Numbered from the stretch's first letter, positions 16,393-25,787 are shown. The stretch is DNA of 64,000 nt from Neobacillus citreus (GCF_018343545.2 NZ_JAGYPE020000013.1:37395-101394), one strand, 5' to 3'. The notes: generated by a model not told the origin, from the letters alone. Program-made: numbers and translations.

Positions 16393-17256
16393 ATGAGTAC
16401 TACCGTTAAAATTGCCATTAGCTATGAGCTTCCTAACCATGATTTGAGCTTAATCTATCAGCTATTTGAATTAATTGAAAAAACCTGCAGCCGCTTTAGA
16501 AGTGACAGTGAGTTGTCCCTTTTAAACAGGCAAATTGAAAAGGAGGCCATTGTCTCATCTGAAATGTTTTCGATTTTAACGGAAGCGGATAAATTTTTCT
16601 GGGAGTCAAATGGAATCTTCAATCCAGGAATTTTATCTGCTCTTGAAACAAATGGATATAATCAATCTATTGAATTTGTCAGAGGTCAAGATATGGACCT
16701 GCCTCTAGATGCTATCGGGGTAACATCCCAGCCATTTAAGTTAAACCAGGGCCGGCAGGCGGTTACGCTGCACACGAGAATCGACCTTGGCGGCATTGCG
16801 AAGGGGTGGGTGATTGACCGTGCCGCTGAAATACTCGAACAATATGGCTATGGATTCATCAATGTTGGCGGCGACATGCGAATTTTTGGAACACTGCCCC
16901 GCCCGCTGAACATCGGGATTGAACATCCAATGAATCTATCCAATATGATTTCATCTGTTCAGGTTCAAGAAGGGGCCATCGCCACTTCTACTTCCGCAAA
17001 GCGAAAGTGGTTTGTAAATGGAGAATTAAAGCACCATTTAATTGATACAAGAACAGGTCATTCATCCGAAAGTTCCATTATTTCCGCCACTATCACTGCC
17101 CCGACTGCTATAGAAGCGGATGTTTGGGCTAAAATCATCCTTTTAATTGGGGAAAAGGACGGACCGGGAAAGGTTTTGGAAAAAGGACTTGGAGCCATTT
17201 TAATCAATCAAAATTGCGGCATCTGGAAAGGAGGAAGTTTGTATGGAAATGTTTGA
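16393..17256 (+). CDS. apbE: FAD:protein FMN transferase (ApbE family)
   Basis: All family hallmarks are present: RFRSDSELSLLN (34-45), RIDLGGIAKGWVIDRA (129-144), INVGGDMRIFG (156-166), ATSTSAKRKW (197-206), HHLIDTRTG (214-222) and the metal-site TAIEADVWAK (238-247). ApbE moves FMN from FAD to a Thr/Ser of a target protein outside the cytoplasm. Oddities: no signal peptide or lipobox is encoded from this ATG, and there is no recognisable ribosome site; the frame is open upstream to 16348 but with no better start. Translation may be coupled to the preceding gene, whose stop lies 24 bp before. It overlaps the next gene by 14 bp. Genes of this leaderless type are known in Firmicutes. Confidence 0.88.
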   Translation: MSTTVKIAISYELPNHDLSLIYQLFELIEKTCSRFRSDSELSLLNRQIEKEAIVSSEMFSILTEADKFFWESNGIFNPGILSALETNGYNQSIEFVRGQDMDLPLDAIGVTSQPFKLNQGRQAVTLHTRIDLGGIAKGWVIDRAAEILEQYGYGFINVGGDMRIFGTLPRPLNIGIEHPMNLSNMISSVQVQEGAIATSTSAKRKWFVNGELKHHLIDTRTGHSSESSIISATITAPTAIEADVWAKIILLIGEKDGPGKVLEKGLGAILINQNCGIWKGGSLYGNV

Positions 17257-17773
17257 GTGGTACCTAATACGTACGACCGGAACTATTGCCTATGTATTGC
17301 TTTACTTGTCTGTCATGATTGGTCTTTACACACAAGTACAAAAAAAACGAAAGCAAAAAATTGCTATACCTTTAATCTGGCATGAGTCGTTGTCCAACTG
17401 GGCTTTTATCCTTACTTTAGGACATGTCGTCATTACACTTATTGATCAGTATATGTCATTTCAGTGGTTCGATGTGCTGATTCCATTTCAAACAGACTAT
17501 CAGCCAATCCCAATGGCACTAGGCATACTTGCCCTCTACTTCTTGATTTTAACCATAGTAACATCAAAGGCCCGGAAAGCAATCGGCTATCAGGCTTTCC
17601 GAAAAGTACATGCTTTAAACCCGATTTTATATATTTTTACAACCATGCATGGACTCATGATGGGTACAGATTTTCAAGGAATTATTGTAGCAGCAGTAAA
17701 CCTTCTTCCATTTATGTTTTTTGGGATTTTGCTATTAAAGGGGAAAAAGGAACTTGATGCTTCACACTTATAA
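17243..17773 (+). CDS. Ferric reductase-like transmembrane cytochrome b protein
   Basis: A 176-residue membrane protein with about five to six helices. Two histidine pairs, H47/H61 and H123/H136, are spaced 14 and 13 residues apart on adjacent helices. That is the pattern that binds two b hemes across the membrane in the ferric reductase/NOX/YedZ (MsrQ) superfamily. There is no cytosolic FAD/NAD domain, so electrons must come from menaquinol or another protein. It overlaps apbE by 14 bp and has its ribosome site (GGAGG) inside that gene. With the exported protein upstream it forms a likely transmembrane electron export unit. Confidence 0.75.
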   Translation: MEMFEWYLIRTTGTIAYVLLYLSVMIGLYTQVQKKRKQKIAIPLIWHESLSNWAFILTLGHVVITLIDQYMSFQWFDVLIPFQTDYQPIPMALGILALYFLILTIVTSKARKAIGYQAFRKVHALNPILYIFTTMHGLMMGTDFQGIIVAAVNLLPFMFFGILLLKGKKELDASHL

Positions 17774-17871
17774 AAAAACCGATTCCAAATTGGAATAACG
17801 AGTTTACTTTAGAGGTGATTTTTTTGAAACATAAGAAGTCTTATCCTTAATTGAGTAACTAGTGATAATAA

Positions 17872-18060
17872 TAAGCGAAGATTTTTCCGCTAAATGGAGA
17901 ATAGGGCTCATTCCGGCGTAAATAAGGGAAGTTTTTCCGCTTAAACAAAGCAAAATCCCCAATACTAAGGTTTTTTGAGTCAATAGGGGAAATTTCTACG
18001 CCTATTTAAGTTATTCTTAATCTTATTTGCTAATTAAGGGAAATTTCTCCTCTTATTTAT
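17872..18060. repeat. Cluster of four to five degenerate palindromic repeats
   Basis: The gene-free region 17774-18269 contains repeated units of about 25 bp with consensus AATAAGGGAAATTTTTCCGCTTATT, at about 17872, 17922, 17983 and 18033, plus a weaker copy near 17908. Spacing is roughly 50 bp. Each unit is itself an imperfect palindrome. Copies differ in several bases but keep the palindrome, and no protein is encoded. Confidence 0.65.
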
Positions 18061-18118
18061 CAAACTCTGTCTAATGAACTTGTACAACTTACGGTTGCTT
18101 TTGTCAGATAAATAAAAA

Positions 18119-18153
18119 TAAGGCTTAGAGATATTTTCATCTCAAAGCCTTAT
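18119..18153. terminator. Hairpin, likely terminator
   Basis: AAGGCTTAGAGAT pairs with ATCTCAAAGCCTT (one mismatch) around a short T-rich loop. The A-rich left side makes it a plausible terminator for the minus-strand rhodanese/leuS transcript; the plus side lacks a good T run. Confidence 0.5.
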
Positions 18154-18269
18154 GGACTGTGCAATATACTGTGATTTGTGTTGTGAAAAATTATGTGATT
18201 TGCTATGTGGTTAGGGTTGTGATTTACCGTTTTGCACCTCACAAGTAAACCTGTCAAAATTGGAATCGG

Positions 18270-18575
18270 TTATTCTGTTTCACCCGTCCACTCAAGCATG
18301 CCGCCGACCATGTTGCGAACCTTATATCCTTGCTCCTGCAGGTAATGGCAGACATTACCGCTGCGGCCGCTGGAACGGCAGATAAATATATATTCTTTGT
18401 CTTTATCAAAGTAATCGAGATGTACCGGGATATCGCCCATTTTGATATGCTTGGCACCTGGAATCATGCCCATAGCAACCTCGTGGTCTTCCCTGACATC
18501 CACCATTTCAGGCTTTTCTCCTGCTTCAAGCTTCTTTTTCAATTCCTCAGTAGTGATTGTTTTGATTTCTTCCAT
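18270..18575 (-). CDS. ytwF: Single-domain rhodanese (YtwF-like)
   Basis: A 101-residue sulfurtransferase domain: MVDVREDHEVAMGMIPGAKH, then the active-site loop CRSSGRS with the persulfide cysteine. Rhodaneses carry sulfane sulfur for tRNA thiolation, cofactor synthesis or detoxification; the single-domain YtwF type has no assigned partner. I use ATG 18575, nine bases after AAGGGG; ATG 18584 is closer to that site, and the frame to 18608 has no site. The gene is 51 bp downstream of leuS with a hairpin terminator between, as in B. subtilis. Confidence 0.85.
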   Translation of the reverse strand: MEEIKTITTEELKKKLEAGEKPEMVDVREDHEVAMGMIPGAKHIKMGDIPVHLDYFDKDKEYIFICRSSGRSGNVCHYLQEQGYKVRNMVGGMLEWTGETE

Positions 18576-18591
18576 TTTATCCATCCCCTTC

Positions 18592-18618
18592 AAAAGAGGC
18601 TGCCCCAAGGACAGCCTC
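18592..18618 (-). terminator. Terminator between leuS and ytwF
   Basis: On the minus strand GAGGCTG and CAGCCTC flank a nine-base loop and are followed by TTTTG. Partial read-through into ytwF is likely since no clear promoter is seen for it. Confidence 0.7.
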
Positions 18619-18626
18619 CTATAATA

Positions 18627-21044
18627 TTAGTTAGCGACAATGTTTACAAGTTTTCCTGGAACAGTAATCACTTTGCGAACAGTTTTCCCTTCGATTTGTT
18701 CCTTAACCCGGTCATCATCCATTGCAATTCCTTCAAGTGCTTCTTTACTTGCATCAGTCGGAACTAATAGCTTCGCTTTTACTTTGCCGTTGACCTGAAT
18801 CACGATTTCAACTTCGTTATCCACTAGCTTTGCTTCATCATATGCAGGCCAAGCTTCATAGGAAATTGTATCATTATGCCCTAGTTTTTCCCAAAGTTCC
18901 TCAGCAATATGCGGTGCCACTGGTGAAAGAAGCTTAACAAAGCCTTCGATAAAATGCTTTGGAAGAACAGTTGCTTTATAAGCTTCATTAATGAATACCA
19001 TCATCTGAGAAATGGCTGTGTTGAAGCGCATTCCTTCGTAATCCTCAGTTACTTTCTTTACGGTTTGATGGTAGGCTTTTTCCAGATTGGAAGCTTCTTC
19101 GTTCGGCTGAATTTTTGGAATCAATTCACCGTTTTCCTCCACCAGCAAACGCCAGATACGGTCGAGGAAGCGGCGGGATCCATCTAAGCCGTTTGTGGAC
19201 CAAGCGATTGAAGCATCAAGCGGTCCCATAAACATTTCGTATAGGCGCAGCGTATCTGCACCGTGGGTATTGACGATGTCATCCGGATTGACGACGTTGC
19301 CTTTTGATTTACTCATTTTCTCATTGTTTTCACCAAGAATCATTCCTTGGTTAAAAAGCTTTTGGAATGGTTCCTTGGTAGACACAACGCCGATATCATA
19401 CAAGAATTTATGCCAGAAACGTGAATATAGCAAATGAAGTACGGCATGCTCGGCACCGCCAACATAAATGTCAACTGGAAGCCATTGCTTTAATTTTTCC
19501 GGTGAAGCTAATGCTTCCTTATTGTTCGGATCAATATAGCGCAAGAAGTACCAGCAGCTGCCAGCCCACTGCGGCATCGTGTTGGTTTCACGGCGACCCT
19601 TTTTGCCTGTAACAGGGTCAACCACATTTACCCAATCCTTAATATTGGCTAGCGGTGATTCACCTGTCCCGGACGGTCTGATTTCGGTTGTTTTTGGCAG
19701 CATTAATGGAAGCTCTTCTTCAGGTACGGCTGTCATAGTGCCGTCTTCCCATTGAATAATTGGAATCGGTTCACCCCAATAACGCTGGCGGCTAAACAGC
19801 CAGTCGCGGAGACGGAAGGTTACCTTCTTCGTACCAATACCCTTTTCCTCAAGCCAGAAAATCATTTTTTTAATCGCATCTACTTTGTTTAGACCATTTA
19901 GGAAATCGGAATTGACGTGTTCTCCATCGCCGGTATAGGCTTCTTTCTCTACATCGCCGCCGGCAACAACTTCCTTAATCGACAGCTTGAATTTCCTCGC
20001 AAATTCAAAGTCGCGTTCATCATGCGCAGGAACAGCCATAATTGCTCCAGTACCATAGCTGACTAAAACATAGTCGGCAATCCAGATTGGCATTTTCTCC
20101 CCATTAACAGGATTGATGGCGTAGGCTCCAGTGAACACCCCAGTTTTTTCCTTTGCAAGGTCGGTACGCTCGAGGTCACTCTTTGATTTTACTTTATCTA
20201 AATAAGCTTCAACCGCCTCCCGCTGCTCAGCAGTTGTAATTTTATCCACCAAAGCATGCTCTGGAGCAAGCACAGCATAAGTGGCACCAAATAGTGTATC
20301 AGGGCGGGTCGTAAATACCGTGAAGGTTTCATTGTGTCCATCGATTTGGAAAGTCACTTCCGCACCCTCGGAACGGCCAATCCAGTTCCGCTGCATTTCC
20401 TTCAAGCTTTCCGGCCAGTCCAGTTCTTCTAGATCTTCAAGTAGACGGTCGGCATAAGCAGTAATTTTTAAAATCCACTGTCTCATTGGACGGCGTTCAA
20501 CCGGATGGCCTCCGCGTTCACTTTTTCCATCAATGACTTCTTCGTTGGCTAAAACAGTTCCAAGCGCTGGACACCAGTTGACCGGTACTTCATCAACATA
20601 GGCGAGACCTTTTTCCCATAGCTTCAAGAAAATCCATTGTGTCCATTTGTAGTACTCAGGGTCAGTCGTATTGACTTCGCGATCCCAGTCATAGGAAAAA
20701 CCAAGAGATTTAATTTGTCTGCGAAATGTGTCAATGTTTTTCGCAGTAAATTCAGCAGGGTCATTGCCTGTATCTAGAGCGTATTGTTCAGCAGGCAGCC
20801 CGAATGCATCCCAGCCCATTGGGTGAAGGACATTATAGCCCTGCATCCGTTTCATCCGTGAAAGGATATCCGTTGCAGTATAACCTTCCGGATGCCCCAC
20901 ATGCAGTCCGGCCCCTGACGGATATGGGAACATATCTAAAGCGTAGAATTTCCGTTTGCCCGGATCTTCGCTTGTTTTAAATGTTTTTTCTTCTTCCCAT
21001 TTCTTTTGCCACTTCTTTTCGATTTGTTGATGATCGAAACTCAT
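18627..21044 (-). CDS. leuS: Leucyl-tRNA synthetase
   Basis: At 805 residues it is a full-length class Ia synthetase that charges tRNA-Leu. Visible parts: the HIGH-type motif in [16 protein letters not shown], the CP1 editing domain with [19 protein letters not shown], the zinc-less Bacillus connecting region, [14 protein letters not shown], the anticodon-binding helical domain and a C-terminal [12 protein letters not shown] domain. The ATG follows AAGGAGG at ten bases. Upstream is a T-box leader ending in a terminator, so expression rises when uncharged tRNA-Leu accumulates. Confidence 0.98.
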   Translation of the reverse strand: MSFDHQQIEKKWQKKWEEEKTFKTSEDPGKRKFYALDMFPYPSGAGLHVGHPEGYTATDILSRMKRMQGYNVLHPMGWDAFGLPAEQYALDTGNDPAEFTAKNIDTFRRQIKSLGFSYDWDREVNTTDPEYYKWTQWIFLKLWEKGLAYVDEVPVNWCPALGTVLANEEVIDGKSERGGHPVERRPMRQWILKITAYADRLLEDLEELDWPESLKEMQRNWIGRSEGAEVTFQIDGHNETFTVFTTRPDTLFGATYAVLAPEHALVDKITTAEQREAVEAYLDKVKSKSDLERTDLAKEKTGVFTGAYAINPVNGEKMPIWIADYVLVSYGTGAIMAVPAHDERDFEFARKFKLSIKEVVAGGDVEKEAYTGDGEHVNSDFLNGLNKVDAIKKMIFWLEEKGIGTKKVTFRLRDWLFSRQRYWGEPIPIIQWEDGTMTAVPEEELPLMLPKTTEIRPSGTGESPLANIKDWVNVVDPVTGKKGRRETNTMPQWAGSCWYFLRYIDPNNKEALASPEKLKQWLPVDIYVGGAEHAVLHLLYSRFWHKFLYDIGVVSTKEPFQKLFNQGMILGENNEKMSKSKGNVVNPDDIVNTHGADTLRLYEMFMGPLDASIAWSTNGLDGSRRFLDRIWRLLVEENGELIPKIQPNEEASNLEKAYHQTVKKVTEDYEGMRFNTAISQMMVFINEAYKATVLPKHFIEGFVKLLSPVAPHIAEELWEKLGHNDTISYEAWPAYDEAKLVDNEVEIVIQVNGKVKAKLLVPTDASKEALEGIAMDDDRVKEQIEGKTVRKVITVPGKLVNIVAN

Positions 21045-21059
21045 ATCTGTAATCCTCCT

Positions 21060-21300
21060 TAAAAAATAAAAAACCTCTCATCCCCAACAGGGACGAGAGG
21101 ACTGTATGTATCTTCCCGCGGTACCACCCACATTAGTGCAATGCACTCGCTTCATTAATCCTTAACGCGGAAAACGGCAAACATTACTTTTCATTCATGC
21201 CTGCAACTCCTAGGCGAGTTCATGACCCTCCCGGTTGACTTGCACCAGCCGTCAACTCTCTAAATACGGGACTTAAATCACTACTACTCCTACTCACTGT
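21060..21300 (-). promoter_or_regulatory. T-box leader controlling leuS
   Basis: On the minus strand the conserved T-box GTGGGTGGTACCGCGG lies at about 21115-21131 (rc), ahead of a terminator formed by CCTCTCGTCCC and GGGGATGAGAGG followed by T runs. Further upstream a stem I carries GAACTCGCC; CTC is a leucine codon and the likely specifier. Uncharged tRNA-Leu binding would favour the antiterminator. The CTC assignment is an inference from position and the downstream gene. Confidence 0.9.
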
Positions 21301-21403
21301 TATTAAAATATAAATATAACGTAATTGTATTAAATTTTCTAACAGTATGCAAGTAAACTTGAGCCTATTTTCATGGTTGACAGGGATACTTGATTTTAAA
21401 CAT

Positions 21404-21433
21404 CAAAACCACAGTCAGTCAACTGTGGTTTTG
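21404..21433. terminator. Terminator after the MFS gene
   Basis: CAAAACCACAGT and ACTGTGGTTTTG form a perfect stem around a short loop, lying between the MFS gene stop and the leuS leader. Confidence 0.8.
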
Positions 21434-21447
21434 GTTGCAGAAAGTAT

Positions 21448-22635
21448 TTATAACGCTTTTGCAGTCACCTGCTCTTGTGATTTCAAATGACGGTCATATA
21501 CTACGGTTGTGATAATTGCAATGAAAAATAATCCGATTAAGATTGTGAATAAAGCAGACATGCTGTACAAATCAACAATGACGCCTCCAAGGAGCGGTCC
21601 AATCATTCTTCCGCCGGTTGCTGTACTGTTAACAATTCCTTGATAAAATCCTTCGCGGCCCTTAGGAGCAAGGGCGAAGGCTAAGGTTGGCACCGCCGGC
21701 CAAACGAACATTTCCCCAATTGTTAAAATAATCATTGCGGCTAGGAAGCCGGTAAAAGCCCCCGCATTTCCAGCAACGATAAATGAAATGATAAAGATGG
21801 CAATTCCAATTAGAATTTGCACCTTAAGGGATGCACTAAGATGTTTTAAAACACCATTTAAAACAGGCTGCCCCAATACGATTAATGCCCCATTTATCGT
21901 CCATAACAAGCTATATTGTGTGAGGGAGATGTTGATTTCCTGCGTATAGGAAGCAATTGTTGTGGTCCACTGGACATACGCAACCCAGCATAGTAAATAT
22001 CCCGTACTAATAATAAGTAAAGCTTGCAGGTTAGCTTTGCTTTTTATGGTTGGAGCAGTTTTGGTGTTTGTTTCACGCTTAGCTGAGTCAATCACAATTC
22101 CTTTATATCCGAAAACAGCGATAAATAAAAAGATCACATACATGATGGTATTAGCTAGGAAGATTAGCTGGAAGGAATAGTCGGCAACAATGCCGCCTAA
22201 AGCAGTACCAACAGCGACCCCGAGGTTTTGTGCAACATAGAGGGCATTAAAGGATTTCCGGCCGCCTTCTCGCCAAACCGATCCTGCCATGGCATACATC
22301 GAAGGAAAAATAATACCTGTTCCAAAACCAACAATAGTTAAAAAGACAACGTAGGACGGCCAGCTATGCCAGATGGTTAATCCCACCAAGGCTATAAGTG
22401 AAATTCCAATTCCCAGCAGAATCGATTTATAACCGCCTAGTTTATCATATAAATTTCCGCCAAACAGATTTCCGATTACGGTGGCTCCTGCATTTAACAT
22501 TAGGACGATTCCGGCAACCGAAAGGGACTTACCTAGATAATCGTGAATATAAATCGTATTTAAAGGCCATAAAAAAGAAGAGCCTATTACATTCACTGCC
22601 ATCCCAATGATTAAAAGCCATAAGGCACGTGGCAT
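21448..22635 (-). CDS. yttB: Major facilitator superfamily transporter (YttB-like)
   Basis: A 395-residue protein with twelve predicted membrane helices and the MFS loop 2-3 motif GGNLYDKLGGYKSILLG (G-x-x-x-D-x-x-G-x-x). It resembles drug/sugar efflux MFS members such as MdtH or YttB of B. subtilis, the latter sitting next to leuS. Substrate unknown. The ATG follows AAAGGAGCG. It is monocistronic, with a terminator after it and about 280 bp of non-coding DNA before it. Confidence 0.8.
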   Translation of the reverse strand: MPRALWLLIIGMAVNVIGSSFLWPLNTIYIHDYLGKSLSVAGIVLMLNAGATVIGNLFGGNLYDKLGGYKSILLGIGISLIALVGLTIWHSWPSYVVFLTIVGFGTGIIFPSMYAMAGSVWREGGRKSFNALYVAQNLGVAVGTALGGIVADYSFQLIFLANTIMYVIFLFIAVFGYKGIVIDSAKRETNTKTAPTIKSKANLQALLIISTGYLLCWVAYVQWTTTIASYTQEINISLTQYSLLWTINGALIVLGQPVLNGVLKHLSASLKVQILIGIAIFIISFIVAGNAGAFTGFLAAMIILTIGEMFVWPAVPTLAFALAPKGREGFYQGIVNSTATGGRMIGPLLGGVIVDLYSMSALFTILIGLFFIAIITTVVYDRHLKSQEQVTAKAL

Positions 22636-22752
22636 GAAAAACGCTCCTTTGATAAAAAATATTTCGATATCCTTGGTATTTTAGCCCTTTTTTAGTAGAA
22701 GCGCAATCCTTTTTGATTACCATTTTTCGCATGGAAAGCGATTATTAAAAAA

Positions 22753-22785
22753 TTGACACAGTGTCACAAGTTTGTCACTATATAC
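22753..22785. promoter_or_regulatory. Direct TGTCAC repeats upstream of yttB
   Basis: Two copies of TGTCAC are 11 bp apart (about one helical turn) in the region before the MFS gene, following TTGACA. This could be a regulator site. The match to a known factor is not convincing. Confidence 0.25.
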
Positions 22786-22791
22786 ATATAG

Positions 22792-22828
22792 GAAAACACT
22801 GTCCCTATAAAAGAAACAGTGTTTTCAA
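22792..22828. terminator. Terminator-like hairpin between nrfA and yttB
   Basis: ACACTGT and ACAGTGT pair around a longer loop, with A runs before and TTTT after. The pairing suits plus-strand reading, but only minus-strand genes are nearby, so its role is uncertain; on minus it would lie after nrfA. Confidence 0.45.
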
Positions 22829-22915
22829 TAGATTAATCTCCTCATTCAGGCTCTTTCCAATAGGTTCCTATTCCTTCTTGGCCGGACGAATAGAAAACCT
22901 GATAACGGAAAGGGT

Positions 22916-24367
22916 CTATTTTTTTGGCGTTGCCGGTACTACAGGTGCCTGCGCCGGGAAGTAGCTGTTTACAGCTTGATCCTTCTTCTTCTCATTTACC
23001 TTCTCATCAGCGACAGCCTTTTTCACTTTTTCAATTTCTGCATTTACCTCATCCAAATTGACACCCTTTTTGATAAGCTCTTCGGTGGCAACGCGAATCG
23101 CTTTATTGGACGCTTCAACAGAAATGCGCAATGAATCCATTGAGCCTTGCGGATTGTGGAAGCCTGACGAGTTTTCTGCGGCGATGATATCCCAGTACCA
23201 TTGACCTTTACGAACATATTCTTGCGCTTCCTTAATTTTTTCTTGGCCCACACCTGATGTAATCATCTTATTTATATAATAATGGGCAGTTGTAGAAATA
23301 TCCTGTGCTTCGTGTAGAGCACTAACGTTAGCTTCCTGAATTTCATAGACGCGGTCTTTTAGCTTATCCAGATCACGGTCACCATGGCATTGGCCGCAGG
23401 AAGTCTGCATGGTTTTAAGCGGTGATGTCCACCAGTGGGACGAAATCTTTCTTTTTCCATCGACACGTTCATATGGCATATGGCAGTCGGCACAGGATAC
23501 ACTGGCTTTGCCATGTGGACCCGATGCATTAGTTTCAAATTCAGGGTGCTGGGCTTTTAGCATCGGCGTACCGGAAATGCTGCTAACCCAGTCTTTTTCA
23601 AAGCCATTTTGTTTAGCAATCGTGTTATAGTATTCATACATATCTTCCGGCTTAAAGCCGTTGTTCCAAGGGAAAATAACTTCACTGTTGCTGGCTGCAA
23701 AATGGTACTCTACGTGACACTGGCCGCACACATAGCTGCGCATTTCATTTTTCGTTGGCTTCGACGTATCAATTCCTTGTGCATTTAAAGCTTTATAGAA
23801 GCTCGGACGGGTGACGCGTAAATCCATCGTTTTTGGGTCATGACAGTCGGAGCAGCCGATTGGCGAGTGCCCCATCGCTTCCCCTTTAGGCCAGATAACC
23901 TGGTTAAAATTAGCGCCCCAGTAGCTGTCGCCCATTTCTTTAATCATCCCCGGCACAGCGGTTGATTTACAGGTATAACAAGAACCTACTGATTTATCGG
24001 TAATACGTTTAACATTGCGAATATCCTCTAACGCATAGACGTGGCCTCTGTCTTCATTGTATTCGGTCGCGAATCCGTAACCGTTGAAAAGGATTGGAAG
24101 TAATGGTTCTTTATCCGGATCATATTTGCTCCGTTTGACAGAGCCATTGTATTTGGTATCTTCCATTTTCTTATTTTTCATATAACTGTTGTATTGTAGC
24201 GGAAATAAGTCCTTGAACGCTTCATTACTTATTTCATTTTCTGAAAGGCCTGTTGTTTTCTGTCCAGCGGCATTTGCCGTTTTTTCGCCGGAATCTTTGC
24301 TGCATCCGGTGACAATCAGTACAAACGCCAGGACGAGAAGATATGCCCCATATCTCAACCTGTTCAT
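22916..24367 (-). CDS. nrfA: Ammonia-forming cytochrome c nitrite reductase, catalytic subunit
   Basis: A 483-residue pentaheme cytochrome c that reduces nitrite to ammonium with six electrons. Heme sites in order: CYTCK (129-133), the lysine-ligated catalytic heme characteristic of NrfA, then CSDCH (171-175), CGQCH (213-217), CADCH (291-295) and CGQCH (323-327). The N-terminal lipobox LIVTGC (C22) indicates a lipoprotein on the outer face of the membrane, usual for Gram-positive NrfA. It follows nrfH by a few bases. The C-terminus is lysine-rich followed by a proline-rich tail. B. subtilis 168 lacks nrfA, so this block is accessory relative to that strain. Confidence 0.96.
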   Translation of the reverse strand: MNRLRYGAYLLVLAFVLIVTGCSKDSGEKTANAAGQKTTGLSENEISNEAFKDLFPLQYNSYMKNKKMEDTKYNGSVKRSKYDPDKEPLLPILFNGYGFATEYNEDRGHVYALEDIRNVKRITDKSVGSCYTCKSTAVPGMIKEMGDSYWGANFNQVIWPKGEAMGHSPIGCSDCHDPKTMDLRVTRPSFYKALNAQGIDTSKPTKNEMRSYVCGQCHVEYHFAASNSEVIFPWNNGFKPEDMYEYYNTIAKQNGFEKDWVSSISGTPMLKAQHPEFETNASGPHGKASVSCADCHMPYERVDGKRKISSHWWTSPLKTMQTSCGQCHGDRDLDKLKDRVYEIQEANVSALHEAQDISTTAHYYINKMITSGVGQEKIKEAQEYVRKGQWYWDIIAAENSSGFHNPQGSMDSLRISVEASNKAIRVATEELIKKGVNLDEVNAEIEKVKKAVADEKVNEKKKDQAVNSYFPAQAPVVPATPKK

Positions 24368-24370
24368 TTC

Positions 24371-24883
24371 TTAAAATCCTCCCTTATTTTCTAATAGCTC
24401 TCCTGATTTTGGCGGCTTATTAAAATGGTCATCTTTAAAGCCTTTGCCATGCGGTACGGTTTTGTGGCATGAAATACAGCTGTCTTTCGCATCATGCGAG
24501 ACATTGGTCAGTGTACTCTGATGGCAGGAAATGCAGTTTTCATTCATGATATTTTTTGTACGATCTGTCGCATGAATGACATCCGGAATATCCTCTGTTC
24601 CCAGCGTGTTGAAGTAAATATGCGTCATCCCCGCGCGCGCTTTAAAAAATAACTTTCCAGTTTCACTTTCATGAGGCAAATGACAATCGTTACACTGTAA
24701 TTCAGCGTGCGTAGAGTCCATGAATGAGGCATACTGCGATTTCATGGTATGACAGTTTTGGCAAAAACCCGGGGAATCCAAGTACGCCATTGTTTTCACC
24801 GTAGAAAAGGACAAGAAAACACCCACAAGGAGAGCCAATACGATTAAAAACCGTTTGTCGATTTTTAAAAGCTTTTTAAACAT
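24371..24883 (-). CDS. nrfH: NrfH tetraheme cytochrome c, menaquinol dehydrogenase of nitrite reductase
   Basis: A NapC/NirT-family membrane cytochrome: one N-terminal membrane anchor (about 11-29, FLIVLALLVGVFLSFSTVK) and four heme motifs CQNCH (41-45), CNDCH (64-68), CISCH (117-121) and CISCH (136-140). It takes electrons from menaquinol and passes them to NrfA. ATG 24883 is six bases after GGAGGTG; the GTG at 24892 is part of that site. Length 170 residues. Menaquinone is made by the men genes at 46-54 kb. The specialised cytochrome c maturation genes are not in this window. Confidence 0.95.
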   Translation of the reverse strand: MFKKLLKIDKRFLIVLALLVGVFLSFSTVKTMAYLDSPGFCQNCHTMKSQYASFMDSTHAELQCNDCHLPHESETGKLFFKARAGMTHIYFNTLGTEDIPDVIHATDRTKNIMNENCISCHQSTLTNVSHDAKDSCISCHKTVPHGKGFKDDHFNKPPKSGELLENKGGF

Positions 24884-24957
24884 TTTATTCACCTCCCATA
24901 CTCCCTTTTTTCTCTCTTTTTTTATAAATTAAAGTACGTAGTACCTTAATCACTTAA

Positions 24958-25758
24958 TTAGGAAACCTTATTTCTTTTTCGAATGAGAACGGTCAATGCT
25001 GCTGCCGACAACAGGCTGATACCGCCGAATGCCCCTAGCGCAAGATTATTAGAAGTCTTTTCTTCCATCCTTCCGTCGGTTTTCGATAATTCCATGACCG
25101 ATTTCGTTTCGCTGCGTTCATATTGTAGGTTAAAGCTTTTTTCATCTCCAGCCTTCACATCCTGAAAGTGATAAGCAAATTTTTCTTCTCCATCAGCATG
25201 ACTCTGTTCCTTTGGCGCTGGGGTCAGTTTCATCTTTTTTGCTTTAGATGGTTTTGTAAAATTCACATTCACCAGCCCAATATCAACAAAGCTTTTAAAG
25301 CGATAGGATAAAAATTTCTTATCATTATTTACATTTAAACTATTGGTATAAAATTCAATCACAAACTTATAGCGTTCATGCGGACCAATTTCCTGGCTTG
25401 TGGTCCAGGAAATGGTTCCTCTTTCACGGTTAATCCTGTATTCCATTTCATACACCTGCTTTAAATCTGCTGAGTAATCTGCAACATATCCGATTCGGAA
25501 GCCTTTTTCATTCATAGGAAGAGGAATTTCAATTTGTCCAATTTGAGCCTGGTCAGAATCGTTAACTATTGTTCCATGATAGCCAATTAACAACGGTGGA
25601 TGGTCTTTCTCCTTGTCATTTGGATGGAACGCAAACTCCGGCATGACCTGAATGGTTAATTCCTCTAAACTAAAAATATTTTGCTCCTCTTCGGCATAGC
25701 AAGTGGAGGGGCTTACAATAATGAAAAGTATCCCAATGATTAGCATAATTTTTTTCAT
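24958..25758 (-). CDS. Membrane-anchored exported protein of unknown function heading the nrf operon
   Basis: From ATG 25758 (AAGGAG nine bases upstream) the gene encodes 266 residues: a signal peptide (MKKIMLIIGILFIIVSPSTC, cleavage near 23), a beta-rich extracellular domain (LEELTIQVMPEF, YEMEYRINRERGTISWTTSQ, YKFVIEFYTNSL), and a C-terminal single membrane helix with RKRNK stop-transfer. No heme motif, zinc site or lipobox is visible. The gene precedes nrfH by 75 bp behind Fnr-like boxes, so it is probably cotranscribed and works with nitrite ammonification at the outer face, for example as an assembly or anchoring factor. I do not recognise the family. Confidence 0.6.
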   Translation of the reverse strand: MKKIMLIIGILFIIVSPSTCYAEEEQNIFSLEELTIQVMPEFAFHPNDKEKDHPPLLIGYHGTIVNDSDQAQIGQIEIPLPMNEKGFRIGYVADYSADLKQVYEMEYRINRERGTISWTTSQEIGPHERYKFVIEFYTNSLNVNNDKKFLSYRFKSFVDIGLVNVNFTKPSKAKKMKLTPAPKEQSHADGEEKFAYHFQDVKAGDEKSFNLQYERSETKSVMELSKTDGRMEEKTSNNLALGAFGGISLLSAAALTVLIRKRNKVS

Positions 25759-25787
25759 TAACTTGAACTCCTTAATAATGGATAAAA

